Assembly (NCBI GenBank): GCA_022376515.1
Contig: WTXI01000375.1
Coordinates: 1 to 32,805, forward strand
Origin: Lactifluus volemus
Lineage: Eukaryota; Basidiomycota; Agaricomycetes; Russulales; Russulaceae
DNA length: 32,805 bases
Direction of reading: 5' to 3'
Under the pieces are notes generated by a model. It did not search any database. It was not told the DNA's origin and worked only from the letters and a program-made list of their open reading frames with translations. How positions within the stretch are numbered: position 1 is the first letter of the stretch; each line of letters begins with the position of its first letter. Of this stretch, positions 9,970 to 20,299 are shown piece after piece. A program made the translations under genes and the position numbers.

Positions 9970-11497
9970 CTAAAGAATAGTTGGTGCACTGACTTTACGA
10001 CGTGTTGGTCTCGGGCGGAACAAGGCTACCGGGTGGCCGCTGTGCTGGCGGGCTGCGATGAATGATTGTATACCCTGTGCAGCTTTGCCTGACCCATTCC
10101 AACTGATGGTGAGGCTGTGTAGCGAGGGGAGCACTTCGGCGGCTGATTCCACCGTGAGCCCTTGTAAAGAATCTGCGATAAACGGTTCTAGCACGGCACG
10201 TATTTCAAGACTCTGGACAGAGGGAAATGAGTGAAACAGTTGGAGCCAATGTGTGGGATCCATGTTGTTAGGATCCGGACGTCCCGAGGCTGTGATGTCG
10301 AGAGCCTTCACGTTAGAGCGGAAGGGCAGACTCTGGCTGCATACTTGCGCTAAAGCAAAGACCTGCCGGTCAAACCTTTCACAATTGATTTTCCACGAGT
10401 GATTATCATCTCTCCTACTTGAGGTGAAAAAGATAGAGGCCTCGTAAGAATCGAAGTGCAAATCTAGACTGGATGACCTGAACGACTTTAGGTGACCAAA
10501 AAACCGAACAATTTGGGGGATGTCAAAGACAGGCTGATGGAAGAAGTGTATCTTGAAATCATCGAGTAAAGGGGCATCCATTTGGGCTGCGAGGACTTCC
10601 AAGTACTCGCTCACCCCTGTGAATTCCAACTCTGTGAGAGCGGAGAGGATAAACCGGGACGATGGGGGCGGAACTCGATTGAGTTGAGGTGTCGGGGAGT
10701 CAAAAGTGATGATAAGGTATTCGAGCTTTGGCAACGCAGACAGGCAAGTGGCCATTGTCTCGGGTGGGATGTACCCAGAATTAGGTATATCGACAAGACG
10801 AAGATATGTGAGGTCGCTTGTAGACGAGAGAAGTAGTGGCAGCGATGGAAATGAGAATGACCAGAGGTCCAGATATTGTAGACACGGGGAAAATACATTC
10901 AAAAATGTATCGGGGAGAGGAACTACCTCATAAAGGGGACTAAAGTAAAGAGATGTCAATGCTGGAAATGGCCCCTCCATTGCTGTGACAATTTCTTTGC
11001 ATAGAAAACCCTCTGGAATGGTGATCGCAATCTCGCGTACGCGATCACATTGCTCCAATGCGGCAACGAGGTTGTCCAAACTGTCTTCAGGGTTGTCCAC
11101 TGGCAAGTCCGAGTCGGTATAGAAATCAATAGCAAGGGGAAATTGTGGCCAGACATCCAACGACTTCCTCACAGGTGTTCCCGCCGTGCAAAGAAGCCGC
11201 AAATTGAGACGGATTGGGGATCCAAAAATAACGTATCGCCATCTTCGGCATACGTGCACCAGTGTTTCCCAATCCCATATTTTAGCGAGAATGTACTCGA
11301 GATAAAAGTCGAATATGTCCAGGAGGACATTGTCAGGGAGGGATCCGATTGTTACTCGTTGGAATACTGGGCCTACAACACACCACACTACTTAGCAACC
11401 GTTGCGGTTGTACTCAGGCTTGATGAGTCTTACCTAATTCTTTGCGCTGATGTGCAACAACGATTTCGTTGTTTGAGCTTATGGATTCCATTTGCAT
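9970..11497 (-). CDS. F-box protein FB2 (type II)
   Basis: Two exons: 11497-11434 and 11372-9970, with a 61 nt intron (GTAAGA...TGTAG) in the same place and phase as in FB1, giving about 488 residues. ATG at 11497 with an alternative at 11491. The F-box reads SLPDNVLLDIFDFYLEY with WETLVHVCRRWRYVIFGSP following. Leucine-rich segments fill the remainder (LRLVDIPNSGYIPPETMAT and similar). It belongs to subtype II with FB5 and FB6: a shorter NRVPPP linker replaces KRRNRPVPPP, and CLQYLDL replaces CLRRL. The carboxy-terminus is extended relative to FB6 by a short basic tail (PTRRKVSAPTIL). Its expected role is substrate receptor of an SCF ubiquitin ligase. Substrate unknown. Confidence 0.85.
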
Positions 11498-11690
11498 CAA
11501 AGCGATTGATTGACTGGCGGGGTACGGGGGTATCACTGGCAGTTGGGAACGTGGCTGTTTGGATTCCGACTCGGCCCCGGCCGGAGAGTCAACACCGCGG
11601 CAATCACCGACAGTCGGTAACATCGTCGTCCTAGTTCCGTCACGGTCGCGATTCAGACTTGGCATTGCGCCTACAGCACTTAATCACAGA
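11498..11690. promoter_or_regulatory. Divergent spacer between FB2 and acetyltransferase relic 3
   Basis: Like the spacers beyond FB3 and FB4, it carries GGAACGTGGCTGT (about 11547), CACCGCGGCAATCACCGAC (about 11594) and GTCGTCCTAGTTCCGTC (about 11624). These conserved blocks start within 60-100 bases of the F-box ATG, so they are candidates for a shared bidirectional promoter or for exon 1 of the lost acetyltransferase. Confidence 0.4.
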
Positions 11691-12215
11691 CATATCACGC
11701 GTGAAAATAGAGCGCGGAATTGCGCGTGCTGACCACGAGCGAGGAGGACTTGGAACGGGATGCAACGAGAGCCCATGTCTTAATGCCCTCTACCTCGAAA
11801 TAAAATACCAATAGGGAGTTGGCGGGAAGACAAGGGCAATCTCCTTCAGAGCCACCTCACTCAATTTTTTTACAGAGCTTACATTCACCATCCTTCAGTT
11901 GAACGTCCGTTGGAGCACTCGCCCGCTGGCCTGGAGCTTGGCGATGACGACATCGAACACTCCCCCTGATCGGCGATGTCAATCTCTTCTTCAAGAACAC
12001 ATGCGAGGATCGCGTTGAGTGCGAAATGATGGCTTCTGAGAGTAAATTTCGGATCGTGACCATGTCTTCCTCGCCTGCTAAATGGATAAATGACTGATCG
12101 ATGCATGTCACTGCACCTGCCAAGGAGATATCCTTGACACGACTATCATCCACAGCACCGTGGCCTTTGCGAAACTTGGATTCGGGACTGTCCGCTTTGA
12201 TTTAGTTTAGAACTT
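11691..12215 (+). pseudogene. Acetyltransferase (NAT9-like) relic, copy 3
   Basis: Homologous to copies 1 and 4. Pieces visible in order are a damaged first exon (about 11735-11835), an acceptor TTTACAG at about 11869-11875, and a frame ending in CGGCGATGTCAATCTCTTC (the GDVNLFF core, about 11970). Last is a segment reading FAKLGFGTVRFDL (about 12154), like the LFEKLGF carboxy-terminal motif of the family. A deletion removes the junction around LADDD, and the central acetyl-CoA-binding exon seen in copy 2 is missing. It cannot encode an active enzyme. Confidence 0.58.
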
Positions 12216-12999
12216 TGAGATGCTTGGTCGATGCAGATGTAAGCTGGTCAGCGAGACGGCTAAAGCCTAAGGAATAATCCCACAAAATATACAGGGTATA
12301 ACCGTTCATTAGTTGGTACCTTTCTCCTATTCATTTATTTTTCCTGGGGTTCTTGGTGGTGTGGTCCCTGTTGACTTGGACCCGCGCACACCCGCACGCG
12401 TCTTCTACTTGGCTTCTGCCCTACCATTACAATATCTGACCAATCAGATAGAAGGATTTGTCTCTCCTCCGTTCTGCAGTTTTCAAACTTTCAATACATT
12501 TCATTTCCATACCTATGGTTGGAAATAGTGGCGCAGTCATACAAAAGTAAAGGTAATGACATCAACCGTGACGTAGCAGAAATCAAGGCTCTATTTCAGA
12601 GTATTAGTAAGGAATCAGAAACGGGGTCGTCAAAGGAAGGTGGGCACAAGACTGTCACAACGTAGTAAGAATGACACAGAAATCCACGACGATGACAAAC
12701 ATGAGATCCAAAGCACGCTACTAGTAGAACATCAATAACCAAACCGGGTATTAGAGATACAAGGGGACACGGTCCAGTGTAGCGGTAGCACTGAGCCGAG
12801 GCATGAAAAGGTGGTCGTGGCCTAAGGGACGTTGCGGAGTAGAAGGTGGGACATCAGGCACAGGGCTGGTGGTACGATCTATCGAGATCGCTGTTAGAAT
12901 GACGAGATGAGGTCGGATGGAAGGGGGAAAGGGGACGAGTGGAAGGAAGATAGTGAGGGTGGTCCCAAGCACAGCGGCGACTTTGCTGTCCCGATGTCG
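12216..12999. repeat. Duplicated 3' flank of type I F-box gene (copy 2)
   Basis: The segment from about 12345 to the FB3 stop repeats the block described at 5383-6001 and at 15358-15973, with small insertions such as a duplicated TATTTCAGAG region near 12592. The first 130 bases (GCTGGTCAGCGAGACGGCTAAAGC, used only as a landmark near 12243) are shared with copy 4 near 15255. No gene was recognised. Confidence 0.55.
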
Positions 13000-14521
13000 T
13001 CAATAGACTGAGATAACCACAGGGTGAGAAGAATGCAGGCGAGCTGCGACAAATGATTCTATGCCTTTATCCACAGTTTTGTCTGACGTCTTCCCCACAA
13101 TGAAAAGGGTGTTTAGCGAGGGTAATACTTCAGCGGCTGATTCTCCGGTGAGACCCTCTAACGCGGCTGCGATAAACGGTTCCAGAGCGACGTATATTGT
13201 AAGACTCTGGACTGAGGGAAATGTGCGAAAAAGCTGGAGCCATAGCATGGGATCCATGTTGTCAGGATCCGGACATGACGAGGATTCGATGATGAGAGAG
13301 TTCACGCTAGAGCGGAAGAGCAGAATCTGGCTGCATATTTGCGCTAGGGAAAATACTTGCCAGTCCAACCTTTTGCAGCTGATATACCACGTGTAAGGAT
13401 CCACGATATAACGTCCCGGACTTGAGGAAAAGGTGATGGAGGCACGGTATGACTGGATTTTCAAGGCAAGAGTGGATGACATGAGCGACTTTACTAGGTG
13501 ACCAAAGAGCCGAATGATTTGGGGGATGTCAAACACAAGCTGATGGAAGAAGCGTATCCGGAAGTGATCGAGTAGAGGAGCATCGATTCGGGCCGCGAGG
13601 ACTTCCAAGTATTTGCTCACTCCTTTGAATTCCAACGAAGTGAGAGCGGGGAGGACAACCCGGATCGGTGGCGGTACAGGTCGGTTTCTTCGTTTGGGTC
13701 GAGGTGTCGGGGATCTGAAATGGATGCAAAGGAATTCGAGCATCGGCAACGCAGACAGGCATCTGGCCATTGTCTCGGGTGGGATGTACCCAGAATTAGG
13801 TACATCGCCAAGAGAAAGGTGTGTGAGGTCGCTTGTAGACGAGAGGAGTCGTGGTAAGGAAGGAAATGATATTGAGTACAAATCGAGACGTCGTAGACAC
13901 GGTGCGGATCCGTTCAAGAATGTATCAGGAACAAGAAAGTCCTGATACATTGAATCAAACCAAAGAGACCTCAATGCTGGAAATGGCTCATCCATTGCCG
14001 GGACAACTTTTTCCCATAGAAATTTCTCTCGACCGGCGATATAAGTGTCGCGTACGCGATCACAGTGTTCCAAAACGGCAACGAGGTTATCTAACTTGTC
14101 GTCGGGGACGTCCAACTCCGGCTCCGGAACGAGTCCGAGAAAGAGAGGTAATTCTGGCCAGACATCCAACGACTTCCTCACAGGTGTTCTTTCCGTGCAA
14201 AGAATTCGCAGATCGAGACGGATTGGGGATCCAAAAACGACGTATCTCCATCTTCGGCATACGTGCACCAGTGTTTCCCAATCCCATATTTCCACACCGA
14301 AATTGGGTTTGATATAGAGATAGAATATCTCTAGGAGGACATTGTCGGGGAGAGATTCGATTGTGACTTGTTGGAACACTGGGCCTACACCACACCACGC
14401 AACTCAGCAATCGTTGTGGTTGTACTTGATGAGCCTCACCTGGTCCTTGTTGAATAAAAAATTCCTTGTAGTGACGTGCAACAACACTTTTGCTGTTTGA
14501 GCCTATGGAATGACCATCCAT
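13000..14521 (-). CDS. F-box protein FB3 (type I)
   Basis: Two exons: 14521-14440 and 14384-13000, with a 55 nt intron (GTGAGG...TGTAG), giving about 488 residues. The only in-frame ATG of exon 1 is at 14521 (MDGHSIGSNSK), which fixes the start. The F-box is SLPDNVLLEIFYLYI followed by WETLVHVCRRWRYVVFGSP. Leucine-rich segments follow, including LPALTSLEFKGVSKYLEVLA. The stop comes slightly early (VVISVY), replacing the SRREVD/SRSEVD endings of FB1 and FB4, so the last residues have been lost through a local change. It is probably functional as an SCF adaptor. Its 5' end faces acetyltransferase relic 4. Confidence 0.85.
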
Positions 14522-14699
14522 TTGGATCAATGCGACTGGTACGGGTACTAGCCTTCAATCGCTTAGCTGGAACGTGGCTGTGTCCTTGGGGCCTCTGCCG
14601 AGAGTCGACACCGCGGCAATCACCGATGGTCGGTATCACCGTCGTCATAGTTCCGTCACGGTCGCGATTCAGACTTGGCGTTGTACCTACAGCACTTAA
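14522..14699. promoter_or_regulatory. Divergent spacer between FB3 and acetyltransferase relic 4
   Basis: Nearly the same as the spacer at 17514-17715, apart from a short deletion replacing CGATAACACGG near 14589. Conserved blocks include TAGCTGGAACGTGGCTGTG, CACCGCGGCAATCACCGA and ATAGTTCCGTC. The close head-to-head spacing suggests a shared promoter. No TATA box was obvious. Confidence 0.4.
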
Positions 14700-15245
14700 T
14701 GACAGACATATCACGCGTGAAAACAGAGCGCGGAGCTACGCGAGCTTACCGCGAGTGAGGAGGCTGACAATAGAGGACTCTGAACGCGATGCAACGAGAA
14801 GAGCCCGTGCCTTAACGCCCTCTACCTACAGCGCGACGAAATATCAATAGGGAGTTGGCAGGAAGACAAGGACGGTACGTAGAATTTCTGAGTCCATTTT
14901 CCTTTAGAGCCACCTCATTCAGTTTTTTTTACAGAACTTATATTCACTATCCTTCAGTTGCACATCCGTTGGAGCACTCGCCCGCTGGCCTGGAGCAAGC
15001 TTGCCGATGACGATATCGAGCACTCCCCCCTGATCGGCGATGTCAATCTCTTCTTCGAGAACCCATGCGAGGATCCCGAGTTCGGTGTTGAGTTGCGAAA
15101 CGATGGCTCGGAGAGTTGGTTCCGAGTCGTGACCATGTCTTCCTCGCCAGCATCGTGCCCTTTGCGAACCTTCGATTCGGGATTGTCCGCACGGTTTTAA
15201 TCGTTGATTTAGACTGAGTTGAGATCTCTGAGATGCTTGGTCGAT
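14700..15245 (+). pseudogene. Acetyltransferase (NAT9-like) relic, copy 4
   Basis: This is the clearest amino-terminal copy. The first exon reads ELTASEE (about 14742), shifts frame by one extra base, and ends AGTTGGCAGGAAGACAAGG (SWQEDKD, about 14852) before a GTACGT donor at about 14875. The acceptor TTTACAG is at about 14928-14934. The next exon is open for about 60 codons: ELIFTILQLHIRW, LADDDIEHSPLIGDVNLFFE and GVELRNDG. NAT9-type proteins have the same order, ELTASE, then W-x-x-D-x-DK-x-TF, then (M/L)IGDVNLF. The acetyl-CoA-binding exon present in copy 2 is deleted, with the sequence jumping from ATGTCTTCCTC to a damaged LFEKLGF-like segment (about 15160). Confidence 0.62.
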
Positions 15246-15973
15246 CCAGGTGTAAGCTGGTCAGCGAGACCGCTAAAGCCTAAGGAATAACACACAGCGT
15301 ATATCCGTTCATTAGTTGGTACCTTTCTCTTATTATATATTTTCCTGGGGTTCTTGGTGGTGTGGTCCCTGTTGACTTGAACGCGTGCACACCCCGCACG
15401 CGTCTTGTACTTGGCTTCTGCCAGAGGTCTTCCCCACCATCACAATCAGATGGAATGGGTTGTCTCTCCTTCGTTCTGCAATTTTCAAGATTTTGATACA
15501 TTTCAAATCCGTACCTATGGTTGGAGATAGTGGCGCGGTCATACAAAAGTAAAGGTAATGGCATCAACCGTGACGTAGCGGAAAGAGTGTTAGGAAGGGA
15601 TCAGAAACGAGGTAGTCAAATGAAGGGGGGCACGAGACTATCACAATGTAGTAGGAATGACAAGGAATCCACGACGATGACAGACATGAGACCCAAGGCA
15701 CGCTACTAGTAGAACATCAATAACCAAACCAGGTACTAGAGATTCAAGGGGACACGGTAACACTGAGCCGAGGCATAAAAGGTGGTCGTGGCCTAAGGGA
15801 CGTTGCGGAGTCGAAGGTGGGACATCGGGCACGGGGTTGGTAATACGATAAACAGGGTTCGCTGTTAGAATAGCGAGATGAGGTCAGATGATGGAAGGAG
15901 GAAAGGGGACGTGTGGAAGGAAGAAAGTGAGGGTGGTTCCAAGCACAGCGGCGACTCTGCTGTCTCGATGTCT
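15246..15973. repeat. Duplicated 3' flank of type I F-box gene (copy 3)
   Basis: The third copy of the block seen at 5383-6001 and 12345-12999. It shares GGTCCCTGTTGACTTG (about 15364), CGCACGCGTCTT (about 15396) and a track of small substitutions up to the stop of FB4. A 12 bp gap (loss of the TCCAGCGTAACG region) near 15757 distinguishes it from copy 1. No gene was recognised. Confidence 0.55.
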
Positions 15974-17513
15974 TCAATCGACTTCCGAGCGAGAGATAAC
16001 CACAGGGTGAGAAGAATGCTGGCGAGCTGCGACAAATGATTGTATGCCTTTATCCATAGTTTTGTCTGACATCTTCCCCACAATGAAAAGGCTGTGTAGT
16101 GAGGGTAATACTTCAGCGGCTGATTCTCCGGTGAGACCCTCTAACGCGACTGCGATAAACGGTTCCAGCGCGACGTGTATTGTAAGACTCTGGACCGAGG
16201 GAAATGTGTGAAAAAGCTGGAGCCATAGTGTGGGATCCATGTTGTCAGGATCCGGACATGACCAAGATTTGATGGTGAGAGAGTTCACGCTAGAGCGGAA
16301 GAGCAGAATCTGGCTGCATATTTGGGCTAGGGAAAAGACTTGCCAGTCCAACCTTTTGCAGCTGATATACCACGTGTTAGGATACAAGGTATAACCTCTC
16401 TGACTTGAGGGAAACGCGATGAAGGCACCGTATGACTCGATTTCCAAGGCACGACTGGATGACCTGAACGGCTTTTCTAGGTGACCAAAGAACCGAATGA
16501 TTTGGGGGATGTCAATCACAAGTTGATTGAAGAAGTGTATGTCGAAGTCATCGAGTGCAGGGGCATCGATTCGGGCCGCGAGGACTTCCAAGTACTCGCT
16601 CACTCCTCTGAATTCCAACTTTGTGAGAGCGGGGAGGACAAACCGGGTCGGTGGCGGTACAGGTCGGTCTCTTCGTTTGGGGTGAGGTGTCGGGGACCCG
16701 AAACGGATGGAAAGGAATTCGAGCTTTGGCAACGCAGACAGGCATCTGGCCATTGTCTCGGGTGGGATGTACCCAGAATTAGGTATATCTTCAAGACGAA
16801 GATATGTGAGGTCGCTTGTAGACGAGAGGAGTCGTGGCAAAGACGGAAATGAGATTGAGGACAAACCGAGACGTCGTAGACAGGGTGCGGATCCGTTCAA
16901 GAATGTATCGGGAAGAAGAAACTCGTCACCAAGTGAATGATTAATAAACCAAAGAGATCTCAATGCTGGAAATGGCTCATCCATTGCCGGGACAACTTTT
17001 TCCCTTAGAAAATTCTCTGGACCATCGATACGAATCCCGTGTACGCGATCACAGTGCTCCAAAACGGCAACGAGGTTGTCTAATCTGTCGTCGGGCTCGT
17101 GCGACTCCGTACGGACAAGGAGATTGAGAGGTAATTCTGGCCAGACATCCAACGACTTCCTCACAGGTGTTCTTTCCGTGCAAAGAATTCGCAGATCGAG
17201 ACGGATTGGGGACGCAAAAACGACGTATCGCCATCTTCGGCATACGTGCACCAGTGTTAACCAATCCCATATGTCACAGAAATCGTCGACGTCGTCGAAA
17301 TTGATATAGAAATCGAATATCTCTAGGAGGACATTGTCGGGGAGAGATTCGATTGTGACTCGTTGGAACACTAGGCCTACACCAGACGACACAACTCAGC
17401 AATCGTTGTGCTTGTATTTGATGAGTCTCACCTGGTCCTTGTTGAATAAAAAATTCCTTGCGCCGACGTGCAACAACATTTTTGCTGTTTGAGCCTATGG
17501 AATGACCATCCAT
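15974..17513 (-). CDS. F-box protein FB4 (type I)
   Basis: Two exons: 17513-17432 and 17376-15974, with a 55 nt intron (GTGAGA...TGTAG), giving about 494 residues. ATG at 17513 opens MDGHSIGSNSKNVVARRRK, a short basic leader shared with FB3. The F-box SLPDNVLLEIFDFYI is separated from the WLTLVHVCRRWRYVVF part by an Asp-rich insert (DDVDDFCDIWD). Leucine-rich segments follow, up to a carboxy-terminal SRSEVD. Its likely function is an SCF substrate receptor. A conserved spacer lies upstream, followed by a truncated acetyltransferase relic and then the broken FB5. Confidence 0.86.
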
Positions 17514-17850
17514 TTGGACCAAAGCGACTGAATGACTGGTGGGTACCGGTACTAGCCTTCAATTGCTTAGCTGGAACGTGGCTGTGTCCTTGGATCGATA
17601 ACACGGCCTCTGCCGAGAGTCGACACCGCGGCAATCACCGACGGGTCGTTAACACGGTCGTCCTAGTTCCGTCGCGGTCAGGATTCAGATTCAGATTTGT
17701 CGTTGCGCCTACAGCACTTAATGACAGACATATCACACGTGAAGGAGCTATGCGAGCTCATCGCTCCTGAGGAGCTGACAATAGAGGACTCGGAACGTGA
17801 TGCAATGAGAGCCTATGCCTTAACGCCCTCTACCTACAGCGCGACGAAAT
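17514..17850 (+). pseudogene. Divergent spacer and acetyltransferase relic, copy 5 (truncated)
   Basis: The first 200 bases repeat the FB3 upstream spacer. From about 17750 the frame reads ELIAPEELTIEDSERDAMRA (about 17750-17810). This matches the ELTASE segment of the other relics and, unlike them, has no extra base after GAGGAG, so it preserves the older reading frame. At about 17850, after GCGCGACGAAATAC, the relic is cut and runs directly into the middle of an F-box gene on the other strand. The rest of the acetyltransferase, the whole 3' flank and the FB5 carboxy-terminus are deleted. Confidence 0.55.
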
Positions 17851-17852
17851 AC

Positions 17853-18035
17853 CATTCAAAAGTGATGACAAGGGACTCGAGCTTTGGAAAAGCAGACGGG
17901 CATCCGGCCATTGTCTCAGGTGGGATGTAACCAAAATCAGGTATATCGCCAAGACAAAGAAATTTGAGGTTGCTTGTAGATGAGAGGAGTCGTAGCAGTG
18001 ATGGAAATGACATGAGATTCAGATATTGTAGACAT
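17853..18035 (-). pseudogene. FB5, internal fragment (3' piece of a split F-box gene)
   Basis: On the minus strand this encodes leucine-rich segments matching the middle of FB2 and FB6: CLQYLNL, LLSSTSNLKFLCLGDIPDFG, GYIPPETMAG, FPKLESLVITFE. It begins exactly where the copia-like element starts (18036) and ends at the deletion junction with acetyltransferase relic 5. About 240 carboxy-terminal residues are missing. Its amino-terminal part lies at 30044-30590, separated by two transposons. Two residues are missing relative to FB2 (MSFPSLL against WSFSFPSLP). Confidence 0.8.
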
Positions 18036-18325
18036 TGTTGGAATATGAGCCCGGAGGCAAAAGCCTTATATTTTAATGTACAGAAGGTACAACTTTTATA
18101 TCCCCCAAGGGGGGGATTGGACATGTATATATGTGTATGTACATGTATAAAGCCTTCTAGATGGTTCAAGAAAGGGCTCTAAGTAGTAAATGGTATGCTA
18201 AAAGGGGGCAGAAGAGCACCCATAAGTAGCAGAAAGTGTACTGTAAAGTGCTATATTAAATAGCCAAATCTGGAGTCATTTACCTCGGCCGAAATTCCTG
18301 TCTCGCTCGGAGTTGATTTCCAACA
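18036..18325 (-). repeat. LTR (3' LTR in element orientation)
   Basis: 290 bp, beginning TGTTGGAATATGAGCCC and ending GAGTTGATTTCCAACA on the plus strand. Read base by base against 20300-20589, no difference was seen. It contains an 11 bp palindrome-like CCCCCAAGGGGGGG stretch near 18104. Confidence 0.9.
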
Positions 18326-18419
18326 CGCTCCCTCAACCCGCGTGACGGAATTTGGTCGTGTGCAGGTGCTGGTCGCATTGTTGCGACTGTTGGTACGAGT
18401 GGATGACGGAGTTGGGATA

Positions 18420-19330
18420 ACGGGCTCAAGCTCTGAGTCAGGAAGCGAGCAGCATGAGGCTCAAGCTCTGTGAGCGAGCGGCGTCGGGCTCGAGCTGTGT
18501 GAGCGAGCGTTGTGGGATCGGAGCGAGCGGCGCGAGGCTCGAGCTCTTGCGGAGCGAGCAGTAAGACTTGAGCTCGTGTGGAGCGAGCAGTGAGACTCGA
18601 GCTCCATAAGCGAGCGTTTGTCGGAACGGTTTCGGGTAATAGAGCGGACGAATCACGTCAGGAGGGGATTGCGAACGAGCTGGTGTGTTCGCAGCCGAGG
18701 TCAGAGGGGATCGCGCATGAGCGGAGGCGGCAGCGGAGCCATGAAGAGAACCGTGGACGGAGCCAGCAGGGCCGGCGACAGCGTTGTCGTCGTCTGCGTT
18801 CTGGTCGACGTCCGGAGGTTGTTGTGCCGTGGCCCGTGGTGCATGAGTGCGAACGTGGGCGTAGCGAGAGGCTTTGAAGGCTGGTTTGTGTTAGCGAGCA
18901 GCTGGGGGCTCGAGCTGTGTTGAGTGAGCGGCTCGACGTCAGCGTTGGCCATTTGCGCTGATGTCATCGGAGGCTCAGAACCAGTCGATTCGGAAGCAGT
19001 CGTTGGCGTTGTCTGAGCTGGCGTGTGGCCGATGCGTTAACGTTGCCGGAGTCGACTGTAGGTGCCGTTGGCGTTGAGTGCGATTGCGCCCAAAGTCGCG
19101 CCGTGTGTGCGTTAGCAAGCAGCACCAGGCTCAAGCTGTCGTGAGCGAGCGGCGTCGAGCTCGAGCTGTGTTAGCGAGCGTTGCGGGATCGGAGCGAGCG
19201 GCGCGAGGCTCGAGCTCTTGCGGAGCGAGCAGCGTAAGGCTCAAGCTCTGAAAGCGAGCACGGTGAGGCTCCAGCTCCATAAGCGAGCGCTGTGAGGCTT
19301 GAACTTTGTACAGCGAGCATCGAATGAGCA
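18420..19330. repeat. GAGCGAGC repeat clusters inside the copia-like element
   Basis: Two clusters, about 18440-18620 and 19125-19320, consist of 30-40 bp units built on (C/T)CGAGCTC...GAGCGAGC. The clusters are copies of each other in the same order: a GCGGCGTCG unit, a unit with GGGATCGGAGCGAGC, a CTCTTGCGGAGCGAGCAG unit, then a CTCCATAAGCGAGCG unit. The interior therefore contains an older 700 bp duplication as well as tandem repetition. Confidence 0.75.
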
Positions 19331-20213
19331 TGACTGGAAGGGTTTGGTGGTGGTTATCAGATAGTGAAATACCAGCGCCATGCACTGCAATGGGCATAAT
19401 GGAACTCTCAAATGACGTCGGAATGGTCGGCCTGTGGAAAGGTCGTCTACCTGACGTTGCGGTCATAAGTGTCAAGCCCTCTGAGGACGGCAGGGTGGTC
19501 CCGTGATATGGTTGCCAGTGGTCGCCTCGAGTTTGGCCGTGAATAGCATCGGTGGCGGTATCGCATCGTGCGCAAGAGGGGGAACTGGCCGTGTTGCAGG
19601 CTGATCGGTGCTGTCGCTGCCGTTGGCGCTGACGTCGTCGCCGTGGCCGTTGGCGTTGAGCCCGAGTGTACTTCCCGTAAGGCGCATCGCTGTTGCGTGC
19701 CGATTTTGCTGTGCTGAAAAGATCCGTCGTTGGACCAGGCGGGGCTTTTTTTGACTCTGATGGCATCCAGGCCATAGATGAAGAAGAGAAGGTAAAAAGA
19801 GATCGAGTGGCGCTGCCACATGAAGAAGACGCTCCCATCTTGTTTGAAAGGTGGTGTGTCAAGGCGGGGATGTGAGTCAGTGTCACGATTTCCGGAAGGG
19901 TCGCAGTGCCAAGTGATGCTGACGGTGCGGACTGTGTTGATGGCGCGGACTGTGCAAGCTGGTGCAGGGAGTGTGTGGCCGATGCTGACAGTGCAAGCTG
20001 AGCAGATGACGTGGTCGTATGGACTGTGCTGACGATGCGACTATGCAGCTGGGCAGGGAGTGTAGTGCTGACAGTGTAGAACGATGCAAACGTCATTGGT
20101 GATGCGAGAGGTGGCGATGTGGCCGCTGGGGGCCTACCAGAGTGACCGGAGAGAGAGTGCGTCACGGCTCTAGAGAAAGAGGTGGCGGCGTTGTGCCGAG
20201 ACATGGACCACAT
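19131..20213 (-). CDS. Low-complexity open frame of the copia-like element
   Basis: An ATG at 20213, 87 bases inside the 5' LTR, opens a 360-codon frame in the position of gag. The product is rich in Ser, Ala, Thr and Arg, with a basic run (QRQRPRRRRQRQRQRQ) near its middle. No gag, protease or reverse transcriptase motif is visible. The frame may be a by-product of repeats that lack stop codons. The placement right after the primer-binding site is the only positive argument. Confidence 0.3.
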   Translation of the reverse strand: MWSMSRHNAATSFSRAVTHSLSGHSGRPPAATSPPLASPMTFASFYTVSTTLPAQLHSRIVSTVHTTTSSAQLALSASATHSLHQLAQSAPSTQSAPSASLGTATLPEIVTLTHIPALTHHLSNKMGASSSCGSATRSLFTFSSSSMAWMPSESKKAPPGPTTDLFSTAKSARNSDAPYGKYTRAQRQRPRRRRQRQRQRQHRSACNTASSPSCARCDTATDAIHGQTRGDHWQPYHGTTLPSSEGLTLMTATSGRRPFHRPTIPTSFESSIMPIAVHGAGISLSDNHHQTLPVMLIRCSLYKVQASQRSLMELEPHRARFQSLSLTLLAPQELEPRAARSDPATLANTARARRRSLTTA

Positions 20214-20299
20214 GACAGAAAAAGATGAAAGAGGAACAAAAAGAGGATAAGGAGCGTAAGGTGCTTGGACAACTGGGCCGGAGCCCAGGTCTCATAATC

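Noticed and set aside
14045..14317. Plus-strand frames opposite F-box genes (also at 6497, 11050, 16481, 17076)
   Set aside because: They recur at equivalent positions in every paralogue because the antisense of the F-box coding sequence is conserved. No start context or domain supports them.
18578..18923. Plus-strand frames inside the copia-like element
   Set aside because: They are antisense to the element's orientation, fall in GAGCGAGC repeats, and give low-complexity products.
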